From NCBI GenBank assembly GCA_950022295.1, contig OX465599.1, forward strand, positions 4,402,001 to 4,466,000: a stretch of DNA of 64,000 nucleotides, in the 5' to 3' direction. Numbering within the stretch: position 1 is the first letter of the stretch; every line of letters starts with the position of its first letter. Below, in pieces: positions 43,825-56,551 of the stretch. The notes beneath the pieces were generated by a model. That model worked only from the letters and a program-made list of their open reading frames with translations, did not search any database and had not been told where the DNA came from. A program made the position numbers and the translations under genes. Source of the stretch: Bromus sterilis. Lineage: Eukaryota > Streptophyta > Magnoliopsida > Poales > Poaceae.

Positions 43825-46800
43825 GAACCCAACGGGTCCTCTTAGATTGCTGCGACCTCGCCGGGCGCATGTGCTGTTCTACCGGCTGTATCCTTGTGTT
43901 AGGGCAGTTAGCCGCGTTGGGTTCATGCCACGCCGCTTGTACGCGACCTCGCCGGGCGCCTGTATTCGTATACCAGCCTTATCCCATCTCGCATGCTTGT
44001 TCGCCTACTGCCTGGGGTTTCTACATGGTTAACTATGAGTAGTCCGTTGTCATTGCTAAACTGGAACGTGCGAGGGTTGAATGACCGCGCACGTCGATGT
44101 GGGGTGCGCTCCATGATTGATCAAACCAAGTGCTCTCTGCTCTGCCTACAGGAAACCAAGAAGGAGGCTTTTCCTGCACCTATGCTCATGGATATGCTGG
44201 GACCTAAGCTGGCGGGATCCTCTGTCCTACCGGCAAATGGTACCAGAGGAGGTGTGCTCATTGCTTGGGACCGTGACTGGTTCGAGGTGGAGCAGATTGA
44301 CATGTCCGCGTACGCGCTCACCGTGATGGTCAAGCCAAGATCTGGGAAGCCGACCTGGACCCTCACTTCGGTCTATGGCCCAGCGGATGAGGCCCTCAAA
44401 CTGGCTTTTCTGGCTGATCTTACTCGCATAGCCTCCCTCATCTCGGGTCCGTGGCTCGTGATAGGAGACTTCAATTCAACCTGATATATCAAGCCCGTGA
44501 CAAGAGCAACACTAACTTAAACCTTCGCCTTATGGCCAAGTTTAGGGATGCGCTCAATGCTAGCGATCTCAAGGAGCTCAGCCTTGCTGGCGGCCGCCGC
44601 TTCACCTGGTCCAACGAGCAAGAGAACCCTACGATGGTCAGGCTGGATCGCGCCTTCTGCTCCCCTGACTGGGACGTCGCCTTCCCCTCTGCCCAGCTGG
44701 TGCCGCTTGCCTTTGCTATGTCCGACCACTCACCGCTGGTCTTGTCTTGCGACAGCCGGCTCCCGCGCCGCTCGCGGTTTCGGTTCGAGGCCTTCTGGCC
44801 GCATATGCAGGGATTCAAGGAGGTGGTGGCTGCGGCCTGGACAGCCCCGTCCTGCCATGGGGAGCCTTTCATCAGGTTAGACGACAAGCTGCGCCACACT
44901 GCGAAGGCGCTGCGGTTGTAGCACAAGGAGCATATTGGGGACACCCGGCTGCAGCTCCTCGCCGCGCAAGACACGGTCCTCCTGCTGGATAAGGCGCAAG
45001 AGGATAGGCGCCTTGAACCCGATGAGTTCCAGCTGCGGAAGGACCTCAAGTCCCGCATTCTAGGCTTGGCGGTCATTGAACGGATCAGGGCTAAGCAGAG
45101 GGCACGTGTTCGCGACATCCGCGTCGTCGACGCCAACACGAAGTACTTCCACATCAAGGCCAATGCAAGGCGCAGGAAAAACTTCATTGCCTCTCTCTCC
45201 GACCGGGGTCGTGTCGCCACAACGCAGCAGGAGAAGGAAGGGGCTGCCCGCAATTTTTTCCTCCGGCTCCAAGGGACAACCGCCACAGTAGGCCGCGTCT
45301 TCCAGTGGCCCGAGCTCGGACTCCCCTCCATGGACTTGCATGACCTGGAGGCCCCGTTTTCCGCGGATGAGATCCGGGCGTCCATTGCGGACATGGCTGT
45401 CGACAAAGCGCCCGGCCCGGATGGCTTCTCGGGAGGGTTCTTTCGTGCAGCCGTCGACATCATCCTCCCGGATCTCCTTGCTGCCTTCCATCAGCTCTTC
45501 AGTCTGAGCCGCAAGGGATTGCATCTCCTTAACGCTGCTCACGTCGTTCTGCTGGCCAAAAAGGATGGCGCTACGTGCATGGGTGACTATAGACCTATCA
45601 GCCTACTGCATAGTATTGGCAAACTTTTCATGAAAGTGTTGGCCATGCGTCTCGCAAAAAGGATTGGCGGGCTCGTGTCAGCCGCCCAAAGTGCTTTCAT
45701 CAAGGGTAGGTGCATCCAGGATAACTTCATGTTCGTGCAAACTCTAGCTAGGAAGCTGCACCGCACCAACCGGCCTGCCATCCTGCTCAAGTTGGACATT
45801 GCCAAGGAATTTGACACAGTCTCCTGGACCTACCTACTGGATATGCTTCGGGCAAGGGGTTTTGGACCAAGATGGTGCGAATGGATCGCTATGCTCCTTT
45901 GCACGTCCTCCTCCAGAGTCATCCTTAATGGGAGTGTTGGAGCCGCGTTCAGGCATCGACGAGGGCTTAGACAGGGAGACCCGCTCTCGCCGTTCCTTTT
46001 CGTCCTCGCTATGGAGCCGTTGCACCGCTTGATTGAGGTAACCCTAGATGAAGGTCTCCTCCACCCTCTTGGGGGCTGATTACCCAGGCTCCGCACCTCC
46101 ATGTACGCGGACGGCGTCGCCCTCTTTGTCAAACCCCTCAGAGATGACATGGAGATGGTGCGCAAGCTCCTCACCGCATTCGGCGAAGCATCGGGGCTGC
46201 ACATCAACTTTTCCAAGAGCACGGGTATTCCTATCCGCCCTGAGCTTTTCAATGTGGAGGATGTCATGGCCCCGCTCCATGCGGCCCGGGGATCCTTCCC
46301 TTGCAAGTTCCTTGGACTCCCTCTGTCCCTGCGCATGCCCCGCAAGATCGACCTGCAGCCGTTGCTTGATAGAGCACTTGCCCGCCTCGCAGCCTGGAAA
46401 GCCAGGTTTTTCACTATCGCGGGTCGCCTCGTCTTGCTTAACTCAGTACTTACGGCTCTCACGGTCTACTGGATGTCCGTACTCCCCATGCCGGTCTGGA
46501 TGAGGCGTGCCATCGATCGAGCTCGGCGTGCCTGGCTTTGGCGAGGCCAGGAATCCTGCCATGGAGGCCACTGTAAAGTGGCATGGAGCCAAATCACCAG
46601 ACCACGCGACCTTGGCGGTCTCGATATTCATGACCTCCACCGGTTTGAAACGGCGTTGAGGCTGAAGTGGTTATGGCTCGAGCGTACGGAGACGGATCGC
46701 CCTTGGGTTGGCTTGCCGACCCTCTGACAGGACCCTATTTGCGGCGGCGACCCGCGCGACGATAGGCGATGGGCGCACCACATCTTTTTGGTATGACAGC

Positions 46801-47713
46801 TGGCTATTTGGTTTGGCACCCTTCTGCATTGCGCCGAGGATTTACCTGCTCTCCAGAAGGAAGAATAGATGTGTCAGGGATGCACTGCAGCTTCGGCATT
46901 GGGTCTCTGACCTTCGAGGGCGTGTCACGCCGCCCGTCCTACAGGAATTCGTCCTCCTGTGGGGCATGATCAGCTCTGCTCCTGGGACATCGGAGGGGGC
47001 GGACACATTTAGTTGGAAGCTCACGGAGAACGGGGTCTACACGGCGGCCTCGGCCTATCGGATGCAGCTTCTGGGATCTACTACTTCACCAATTCTAAAG
47101 GTGGTCTGGGAGGCTTGGGCGCCGCACAAATGTAAGTTCTTCGCCTGGCTGTTCACCATCAACCGCCTTCTTACGGCTGATCGGCTGATGGCACACCAAT
47201 GGCCAAATTCTTACTTCTGTCCTCTGTGTCGGCGCAATCTCGAGACCGGGAGATACTTGTTCACTGAATGCCCCTGGACGCTCCAGTTCTGGCTATCTGC
47301 GGCTGCCTGCTTTGACTCACCCGCGCTATCTCCCCGCGCGTGGACGTGTACATACCCACTAGCTGAGTGGTATGTGGGCATTGCCGGCTCGGCCAAACGA
47401 TCCAGATCGATCGCCCTACTGCTCTTGTGGCACGTCTGAAAAGAGCGCAACGGCAGAATTTTCAGTGGCGTGGACTACACCGTCCCCGAGGTACTGCGTG
47501 CAGTCAAGGATGAGCTTGCTAATTGGGTTCTGGCCGGCGGGAGGCATCTCATGACGCGAGAGTAGGCCTATCTCCGTCTCTGTGTGTGTGTTGTGTTTTT
47601 TCATCTTGTACTTCTTTTCCCTTTTTGCTAGCCTGGCTAGATTTTGTACAGTTGGCGTTTCTTTCGCCGTTCTTCTATAAATGAAAGCGCAGTTCTCCTG
47701 CGTTTCGGCAAAA
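43825..47713 (+). mobile_element. L1-type LINE retrotransposon with 16-bp target duplications
   Basis: Bounded by a perfect 16-bp direct repeat TATAGGAGTCATGCAT (43809-43824 and 47714-47729). It starts with a short leader of about 210 bp that contains an imperfect repeat (CGACCTCGCCGGGCGC near 43855 and 43946), then a single endonuclease-reverse transcriptase region and a 3' UTR ending CGTTTCGGCAAAA. There is no ORF1 (gag-like) region, so the copy is either internally deleted or of an ORF1-less type. Confidence 0.9.
44035..47565 (+). pseudogene. LINE ORF2 (endonuclease / reverse transcriptase), inactive
   Basis: From ATG 44035: AP-endonuclease motifs 'LNWNVRGLN', 'LCLQETKK', 'VIGDFN' and 'SDHSPL', then RT ('DKAPGPDGFSGGFF', 'YRPISLLHSIGKLF', 'AFIKGRCIQDN', 'LKLDIAKEFDTVSW', 'RRGLRQGDPLSPFLF') and a zf-RVT C-terminus ('PHKCKFFAWL', 'CPLCRR'). 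Damage: a TTCAA duplication near 44472 shifts the frame inside GDFN; stops at 44919 and 46077; a frameshift near 46730; a stop at 47437. The catalytic loop reads YADG instead of YADD at about 46104, so even a repaired frame would lack an essential metal-binding Asp. End at TAG 47563-47565. Confidence 0.92.
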
Positions 47714-47729
47714 TATAGGAGTCATGCAT

Positions 47730-48633
47730 CATTTGATTGCTGAAGCTAATTGGAATGATGCGGTAATTTATTATGGTGAAATGGACTAGCTACATGTTTT
47801 CTAAACTAAGTTAGTCGGGGTCGAATGTGTTCGTCACAACCATGTTGAGGTTCAGCCTCATCATCCACCGCACCCCACCGTCAGCGCATCTAGAGCTTCG
47901 GCCATGGTGTCCGCCATACACTTTGTACATGATGCCGCAACCTGCTCTGCTTCGAGGTGTCTTGCATGCTCAATCCTAAAAGAAACAAAGAGTAAGGGCC
48001 TAAAATTAGAAGATACAAATTTTTTGGTCTTCTCTAACAAATATTTGCTAAAATTAGATGACTGGGTTTTTCTGGCCGTGATGAATATGATGATAAAACT
48101 GGGACCTGGATGTGCATTTTTATAGAACTAGGACTAACATTAGATGTGAAATTTTTGAGGGCTTTCTGAAAGTGATATTGACTACGTGGGGGTGGTTAAA
48201 GTGCCACACCTGCTAATATAAGAGCGGATCCGTGCTAAATAGGACTAGTGATAAACCACTCACGATAAAATTGGAACGTAGACGTGCATTTTTTGAGAAC
48301 CGGACTAACTTCACTTTCGAAAAGGAAAATTTTAGGGATATATATGATTAACTGGGCCTGTCTCTAGTCTCTACCAAAGCCGGCAGCTCATGAAAATCAC
48401 CATGTAAACTTAATTGAAATGGCGGAGAGGGGAATAGGAAAGGAACAAGGGAAAATGAAGATGCGGCGGCAGACCTCTAGCAAAACAGGAACTTGGTTAA
48501 GGAGGACAAGTAGGAGAGGGATCCAGATCTGGAGAGAGAATTGATGGGAAGAATTAGGAGATCGGCACGAGGCCAGACTACCGACATCGTCTACAAGATG
48601 TTTTCATTAAGTAAAGCATGGAGTATAGTACCG
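47730..48633. other. intergenic DNA
   Basis: No gene recognised. 47990-48310 contains two loosely similar pieces (around 'GGACTAACATTAGATGTGAA' and 'GGACTAACTTCACTTTCGAA'). Confidence 0.45.
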
Positions 48634-48937
48634 TACCGACACGTAAGTGCACCTTGGGTTCAACAACCATGGAAATTGCTTCGGATCCCTAAAATAGTGA
48701 GTAATAGTCCATAAAACGGGTCAGAATTGGCAAAAATTGCAAGTGTTGACGACCGACACTTGAACGCACCTCGGTGTTCGTCAATGTTGGAAATCATTCC
48801 AAGACCGAAAAATGGTGAATAATAGTCCACAAAACGGGTTAGAATCGGCTAAAACCATGAGTATTGTTGTCCTACATGTAAACTCACCTTGGGGTTTATC
48901 AATCGTGAAAATCACTTCGGGACCCCATAAATGGTGA
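48634..48937. repeat. small satellite block, about 2.6 monomers of the 118-bp family
   Basis: Contains monomers of types H and C and part of D of the main array (see 49889-52753). Its details ('CACTTGAACGCACCTCGGTG', 'TTGTTGTCCTACA', 'CTTCGGGACCCCATA') are closest to monomers at about 51770-52020, so it is a dispersed copy of that stretch, 0.95 kb outside the array. Confidence 0.85.
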
Positions 48938-49888
48938 TATTTTTTTGCCAACCGCATGTTGTCTTGGTCGGACGTCGTACTTCGACAGGGGTGGATGAGA
49001 TGGGAGCTTGAAGTGATGGGACTTATGTAATGCTCATCTAGGTCTTTCATCACGAAGCTCCCTACGGGTGTGAAATCCTTGAGAGTTAATTGAGGTTCAC
49101 ATTGGGTAGACAATTTTTATTTGGTCATACCCCTTGGTCATGCATATAAACTATCATTTCTTACATTTTTCATTTTATTATGTTTATCTCTTATTTTTAA
49201 AGTTAAAATACGCAGCACGATTACATCAACAACATGTATCTTTTTTGGAAATAAATAAATATTAATTTTAATATGCTTTGTACATAAAATAAGACATATG
49301 CTACACAAAAAACATGAATAGTGCAACGAAACATGCATTATCATTCTACTACCTCTGTTCCCTAATGTATGTTGTTTTAGCAAGCTAATGAATTGTGGTC
49401 CTTTTTCGTTGTTGTTGTTTTTTTACATTTCGTATTTTTTGGGCTGTTTGGTTAGAGACAACGCTCAAGCTGCCAATATTGGCTAGACAAATAGTTGGCC
49501 ACCTTTTTCACCGCCCACGGATTGCCAAAACATTGGATGAGCTTTGAACTAGCATGATATAAAGGCATGGGCGCACCAAAATATTGGTAGCCACCCAAAT
49601 GGATACACACTGTTGGGTTAACACCAAATTTTTGGTAAGGCGTGTGGTGATGCCATCAATCATACAACCCCTCTGTCTCCACTGAAATCTAACTATTGGG
49701 CCTTGGCCTTTTGAGTTGTGGTGGTTGTTTTTATTGCCTAGAACTTTTTATATTGACAAAACAAATTGCTCCTAGGTGTGACTCATAGCAGGCAATATGC
49801 ATTGACTCCTCTCACGCTCGCTTAAATTGCGTCTGCATTCGCTATGCTACACCTAGAAGAAGCCATAAAAAAAGAATTTAGCCAGAAT
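48938..49888. other. spacer between satellite blocks
   Basis: No gene. It has one end of a Stowaway-like element near 49350 (CTACCTCTGTTCCCTAATG) and T-rich tracts. About 49440-49800 is anonymous. Confidence 0.45.
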
Positions 49889-52753
49889 TGCAACCATGAA
49901 AATAGCTCAAGGATCCAAAAACGATAAGTAATAGCCCACAAAACGGGTCAGAATCAGCTAAAACTGCGAGTGTTGATGATTGACACGTAAACGCACCCCG
50001 ATGTTCGTCAAAATTGCTTCAGGATTCCAAAACAGTGAGTAATAGTCTACGAAACGGGTCAAAATTCGCAAAAATTGCGAGTACTGATGACTGACACGTA
50101 AAAGCACCCCAATATTCTTGAATCATGGAAATCGTTCCAAGACCCAAAAATGGTGAATAATAGTCCACGAAACGGGCTAGAATTAGCGAAAACTACGAGT
50201 GTTGATGTCCTACACGTAAACACACCCCGGGTTTCATCAATCGTGGAAATCACTCCGGGACCCCAAAATGGCAAGCAATAGCCAGCCGGCCAAAACGGTG
50301 AGTGTGATGACCGAAACATAAGTGCACCTTGGGGTTTAGCAACAATGAAAATCGCTGGAGGCCTCAACACAGTGAGTAATAGTCCACGAAATGGGTCAAA
50401 ATCAACAAAAACGACAAGTGTTGATGACCTGCACATAAGCGCACCTTGGGGGTTCAACAACCATGTAATTCTCTCTCCGGGACCCCAACACGATGAGTAA
50501 TAACCCACGAAACGGGTCAGAATCAGTCAAAACGGCGAGTGTTGATGACCAACACGTAAACACACCCCGATGTTCATCAATCATGGAAATCGGATTGGGA
50601 CCCCAAAACAGTGAGTAATAGTCTATGAAACGGGACAAAATCGGCCAAAATGGCAAGTGTTGTTGACCGACACGTAATTGCACCTTGGGGTTCAGCAACC
50701 ATGGAAATTTCTTTGGGTCTCCAATACAGTGAGTACTAGTCCATGAAACGGGTCAGAATTGGCAAAAATTGCGAGTGTTGATGACTGACACGTAAACGCA
50801 CGACTATGTTCGTCAATCATGGAAATCACTCCAAGACCCCCAAAATAATGAGTAATAGCCTATGAAAAGAATCAGAATCGGCGAAAATGATGAGTGTTGC
50901 TGACCGACACGTAAGTGCCCCTTGGCATTCAACAACCATGGAAATTTATTTAGGACTACAAAACGTTGAGTAATAGTCCATGAAACGGGCCAGAATTGGA
51001 AAAAATTGCAAGTGTTGATGACCGACACGTAACACATCCCAGTGTTCTTCAACCGTGGAAATCATTCCAAGACCCAAAAATGGTGAATAATACTCCACGA
51101 AACAGGCTAGAATCGGCGAAAATTTTGAGTGTTGATGACCAACACGTAATGCATCCCAGTGTTCTTCAATTGTGAAAATCATTCCACGACCCAAAAATGG
51201 TGAATAATAGTCCACGAAACAGGAAACCGGCGAAAATTTTGAGTGTTGATGTCCTACACGTAAACGCACCTCGGGGTTCATCAATCGTGGAAAACACTTC
51301 GACCCCCAAAATGGTGAGCAATAGTGCATGAAACGGCCCAGAATCGGCCAAAATGATGAGTGTTGATGACCGAGACGTAAGTGCACCTTGGGGTTCAACA
51401 ATCATGAAAATCGTTGCGGGACATCAAAATAGTGAGTAATAATCCACAAAATGGGTGAAAATCAGCCAGAATGGCGTGTGTTGATAACCTGCACATAAGC
51501 GCACCTTGGGGTTCAGCAGCCATGTCAATTTCTCTCGGACCCCAACACGAAGAGTAATAGCACACAAAACAGGCCAAAATCGGCCAAAACGGCGAGTGTT
51601 AATGACCGACACGTAAACACACCCCGATGTTCGTCAATCATGAAAATCGCCTCGGGACCCCAAAACAGTGAGTAATAGCTTATGAAACGGGCCAGAATCG
51701 AGCAAAACGACGAGTGTTGCTGACCGACACGTAAGTGCACCTTGGGGTTCAGCAACCATGAAAATTGCTTCGGGTCCCAAAACAGTGAGTACTAGTCCAC
51801 AAAACGGGTCAGAAATGGCAAAAATTACGAGTGTTGATGACCGACCCTTGAATGCACCTCGGTGTTCATCAATGGTGGAAATCATTCCAAGACCAAAAAA
51901 TGGTGAATAATAGTCCACGAAACGGGCTAGAATCGGCCAAAACTGTGGGTGTTGTTGTCCTACACGTAAACTCACCTTGGGGTTCATCAATCGTGAAAAT
52001 CACTTCGGGACCCCATAATGGTGAGCAATAGCCCCTGAAACGGGCCAGAATCGGACCAAACGACAAGTGTTGATGACCGACACGTAAGCGCACCTTGGGG
52101 TTCAGCAACAATGCAAATCGCTGCGGGACTTCAAAATAGTGAGTAATAGTCCACGAAGTGGGTCAAAATCAGCCAAAACGACGAGTGTTGATGGCGTGCA
52201 CATAAGCGCACCTTGGGGTTCAACAACCATGAAAATCGCTCCGGCAACCCACCACGATGAGTAATAACCCATGAAACGGTCAAGAATTGGCCAAAACTAT
52301 GAGTGTTGATGACCGACACGTAAACGCACCGTTGGGGTCGTTAATCATGAAAATTGCTCTAAGACCCCAAACGATGTGTAATATTTCACAAAACGGGCCA
52401 GAATCAGCTCAAACGTCGAGTGTTGATAACCGATACGTAAACGCATCCCGGTGATTATCAACCATGAAAATTGATCCGGGATCCCAAAACGGTGAGTAAT
52501 AGTCCATGAAACGGGTCATAATTGATGAAAAATGTGAGTGTTGATGACTAACACGTAAACGTAACCCAATGATCATCAATCGTGGAAATCGTTCCAAGAC
52601 CCATAAATGGTGAATAATAGTCTACGAAACGGGATAGAATCGACCAAAACTGTGAGTGTTGAAGTTCTACACGTAAACGCATATCGGGGTTCGTCTATCG
52701 AGGAAATCACTCCGGGACCCTAAAATGATGAGCAATAGTCCATGAAACGGGCC
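49889..52753. repeat. 118-bp tandem satellite, about 24 monomers, 120-bp/pSc119.2-type family
   Basis: Each monomer contains, with variation, GGGACCCCAAAACAGTGAGT, AATAGTCCACGAAACGGGTC, AGAATCGGC, GAGTGTTGATGACCGACACG and TAAGCGCACC. On the minus strand the order GTGGACTATTACTCAC then TTTGGGGTCCC agrees with the pSc119.2 rye/wheat probe as I remember it. Monomers fall into six types that recur in fixed order (about 705 bp per higher-order unit): the type with 'GTCCTACACG' starts near 50129, 51175, 51877 and 52585. Open frames on the minus strand across the array are repeat by-products. Confidence 0.92.
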
Positions 52754-53485
52754 TATAATGCTCAAGGGTTATTCACTCTCTTGTAAGTTGTAGCGCTATA
52801 TGTAGGAACACAAAATGTGATGCATCATAACCCTAGCTTGATTTCTATCACAAATAAAGTACTCCCTCTATTCTCTCTTGCAAGTAGTAATTTGGAGTAA
52901 TATTTGCATAGATAGTAACCATGAACAAATCACAAAGAAGAGAGGAAGATATCTTTTAAACAAAACGTGAATTTTAATGACTCAAAATAAAAAATCAAGA
53001 TGATACAAACACAATGAGCACATCCGTTCTTTGCATAGTTAGAATGCACGCAACCAACAATAGCGCATGAAAGAAAATGCCAACAAATAGCAAAGTCATA
53101 TAAGTCAAAAGCTATGCATAAACGAGAAAAAAATCTTAAAGCAATCGGCTATACAATCGGAAAACTACGTCAATGATCATATCTGCCTCAACCATCCCAT
53201 GACACCACACAAACAATATGAGTTCTTCAAGAACAACGCTTTTCAGAACCGGAGCGAAATTATCACCATCGTCACCAGCTCTAACCACTCAAGATCAGAT
53301 TCTAGGTTTTTATCCTAAAGAACCACTTCCACCATATTCACGAAATGACTTCAACAAGGCAACAACGTAGAAATATCACAATTGCCGGGCATAACCAAAG
53401 CGGGTCACAAGCTTTCACCCGGGAGCTTGAGACCAGATGCTCAAGTAGCGCCACCACCGAATCAAACATGTGTTGTTGCCGCCAC
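52754..53485. other. intergenic DNA
   Basis: No gene recognised. A degraded MITE-like end (CTCCCTCTATTCTCTCTTGC) lies near 52863. Confidence 0.45.
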
Positions 53486-53789
53486 TTAACGAAGTCTCAG
53501 TCGAGTGATGCCAACATTTTTTTTTTGCTGCAAGCGGTATGGATAAATGCTAGAATCGACGATAAAAAAAATGTTACAATCGTTTTATCAGCAATAACAA
53601 CTAATGTTGCAACCGGTGTGATTAACATGCTACAACCGTTAATAATAGATGTTGCAACCGATGTAACGACGTGCTACAAGCGATCAAGAATAACATGTTA
53701 CATTCAATAAAATAAATGCCGCAACCGATAGCAAAAAATGTTGCAAACGTTGAGACAAAATGTTGCATAGTCGACTGAGACTTAGTTAA
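53486..53789. mobile_element. MITE-like inverted-repeat element, about 304 bp
   Basis: Left end TTAACGAAGTCTCAGTCGAG and right end GTCGACTGAGACTTAGTTAA are inverted repeats matching at 18 of 20 positions. The interior has spaced copies of 'TGTTGCAACCG' and 'TGCTACAACCG'. Target duplication not identified, so the true ends may lie a little further out. Confidence 0.6.
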
Positions 53790-53946
53790 ATCTCAGTGGA
53801 CTGAGTTTTAGCAAAACTGTTCGCTGATGCACAATCATCCCTCTACATTAAGCCTTCATCCGTAATTTGCATCCTGCTGCCGCACTCAACCACCGAATCC
53901 GAAAATGATGGCCATTCGAGCGGAACATGTGTGAGTACAAATCTCA

Positions 53947-54146
53947 TCAGTCAGCATGAAGAGCATATGCCATTCCAGCACGGCATGGCAGCTGGTATAT
54001 GCAGGCCTTGTGGTGGAGCAGGCGGAGGGGAGCCGACGGCGAGTTCTTGCCGATCTTGACGCCCATCATCTCGAATCGACCTCGCTGATCTGGATGGTCC
54101 AGGCGATGCAGAACTCGCCGTCGCCGAGGTAGGCCAAGCTGGTGTC
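53947..54146 (-). pseudogene. truncated 3' end of a DUF1668-like gene
   Basis: Near-identical over 200 bp to the last part of the gene at 57255-58316, including the stop region and 3' flank. It starts abruptly at 'DTSLAYLGDGEFC' and has lost about 26 bp after 'IQISE', which breaks the frame. The rest of the gene is absent: sequence right of 54146 is unrelated AT-rich DNA. A partial duplicate of its neighbour 3.3 kb away, same strand. Confidence 0.85.
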
Positions 54147-55737
54147 AATTCTTATATTATTTTCTGCTATCAATTCTTAAATTTATCTATGTATGATTAT
54201 TATTCAATTTGTGTTTTACAATCGTTTATTATTTTACCTCTTCTTTAATATTTTCTAAGTGCCTTGTATGTGTACTCTCTTGAGTTTGTAGTAATTGTGA
54301 ACACAATCAAAACATAGGTGTAACCTGTGTGGTCGTTTGTCTTAGGAGACCTTTACCTCAGCCAAGGAGGATGGCGCTGTGTGTGTATGTGTTTTAATTT
54401 TAGGTGTGATGTTACAGGTGCCCGATGCTTGTATACGAGGTTATCATTTACATTAAAACAAGGAACATGTCCTATGTAAAAAAAAATCTTGGTTCATGTT
54501 CCTGCTCTTATTTGCAATTTAATTGTTTATAAACTAAGATTTGTCCACTTTGTCCTCAAGTTTTTTTTTGCTGCTTGGAGGTGAGCTGCAGAGCGAAGGC
54601 ATCCCGTTATCATGATTCCAAGGACCCATGTTATTCTATTTATTGGCATGCAATTGCTCACGATTCATCTCTCTTCTTGGAAGCAAATTAAGATGCATAT
54701 ATGAACCCAGCTTCTTCTGTAGCTATATGCTCTATCAAGAGAGCAGTATATTGTTGTTGGGATGTATACATCCTTGTTGTACGATAGGATGCATAGGAAA
54801 ATGTAATTTTAGAAAATTCCTCTTATGCAAATCTTCGAAAGTAAACACGTAATGAGAAAAATGTATGAGAGCAATAAAAATTGAAACATTTTCCAGTGGT
54901 TTAGAAACTTCTGTCGGATGTTTCCCTTTGTGATGTTCAAGTTACAAAGTGAAATCCACAATTTCTGCTGGCTCGCTTTTTTATAGCTCACTATTTAGTA
55001 TTTAAACATAATTATGTTTCTCAGTTATTATAAAATACCATCATCAATAACTATCCCTGCTAATCTTACAAGGTCACACAAATGCAACATTTAGTTGGAC
55101 AGATTATGCTTTAGCGGATGATGTAAGCACATTTTAATTTTAGTAAAGCTAGCCATAAAGCCTTCCTGTAAAAAATATGTTATACACATGATAATAAAAA
55201 AATACCCATATTGATCTGATTTTGATTACACTAAAATGTTGTATCCTAAAAGAGTGGATAATAATTTGACATCCATTCATTCAATTTGGTGAATATTTAT
55301 AGAGATGGATAAGAATGTCTTTCTCAGATAGTGGAGTGATGTGATCGTCTTTTTGACTACATGCATGTTTGTTTCGGCGGTGAATTAACTTACAAGAACC
55401 GGAAAAAACAACCTATTTGTTTAAATTTCAAAAGCATGTAGATGGTTTTTTTTATCTTTCTATATACTTCTTGTTTTTTTTGTGTGATGAGCCAATCTTG
55501 ACAACAAGTTTGTCTGTATTTAGCTCATGTTGGCAACAATTATACGATGATGTGACATCTTACAATATTTTGATGTGTTTGCTTTGGAGAAGTTCATTGA
55601 AGCTGGTAGCACCCTGAAAGTTGTTACTTTTCATGGAACTCTGGCAACCATCCTTGCCTCTTTAAATTCTTCTAAAGCAATGTTGCCAAGGTAGCTACAG
55701 ATCAAACTTATGTCTACAAGTTTCATTGTTACTTCTA
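54147..55737. other. intergenic DNA
   Basis: AT-rich with no recognised gene. A short stretch near 55590-55690 reads 'GSTLKVVTFHGTLATILASL' on the plus strand, but I cannot place it in a family. Confidence 0.4.
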
Positions 55738-56551
55738 TCGTCCAGTATTTGGCTAGTGGGGGTGGCGGCGGAGCACCAGTGATGGGCCCCCTCCTCTGCT
55801 CGGATAGTGGGCACATCGGTCGGTGACCCCTCTTTGGTGGTGTTGGTGGCTCAACGCATGGTGTGTTGGCGGCCGATAAGTGGTTACAGGGGCTATCCGA
55901 GGAGAGAGGCAGGGTGTCCCTTGTCCACAGTTCGTGGTGCGGTGGCGGGGCGTGGCCGCCGAGTGTCGGTGAATTTTTCTTTCCCGATTCCCCCCCCCCC
56001 CCGGCCCTCATGCCAAGGGAGGCAGTTTGGGGTGAAAGGGGACGCCTTTCCTCCTTGACCGGTCGGCTGTGTTCGTGAGTTGTGCTGGGGCGGTGGGATG
56101 ATCTCGGATGTCGGGGCGGCGCCCCCAAAGGTGGGGAGCAAGTGGCTCATGGACAGTGCTCACGGCTCAAGTGCAGGCTGGTGATCATGGCCATGCAGGC
56201 GGTGTTGTGATCGGTGATCGGCGCTCGATGGCTCCGAGTGAAGACCTAGATCCTTTGGATCGGGCGTGGCGACACTGGGTGTTGCTCCCTTCTTAAAGGC
56301 GTTATCTTGGAGCCCTTGGTCCGTTGGGCACTGTTTCGTCTCTTCATGATCTTTGGTCATGGTGGAGGACTCCAACGTCTTTCAAGTGCGGCTTTTGTCG
56401 TTTCATTGGAGTAGTTTGGGGGTGGTGTAGCTGTTCTTCTTTACCATTGTATCTTGCCTTGGGTGTGTGTGGTATGGTGTTCAACTTTTTATGCGGAGTT
56501 TTATGATCGTTACTTTATATATAAAGCGGGCCGAAAGGCTTTTCTCGTAAA
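55738..56551 (+). mobile_element. probable LINE 3' UTR fragment
   Basis: G/T-rich sequence lacking long frames, ending 'TTTATATATAAAGCGGGCCGAAAGGC', 'TTTTCTCGTAAAA'. This 3' terminus (ATAAAGCGGG.CGAAAG.CTTTT then A-run) is characteristic of a common Triticeae LINE family. The 5' boundary is a guess and no target duplication was found. Confidence 0.4.

Noticed and set aside
50059..52597. Many minus-strand frames with repeated residues such as 'FRGLLFTIFGS'
   Set aside because: They follow the satellite monomers and shift frame with its 118-bp period.
55631..56128. 165-codon Pro-rich minus-strand frame
   Set aside because: Overlaps a G/T-rich probable LINE 3' UTR; composition-driven, no domain.
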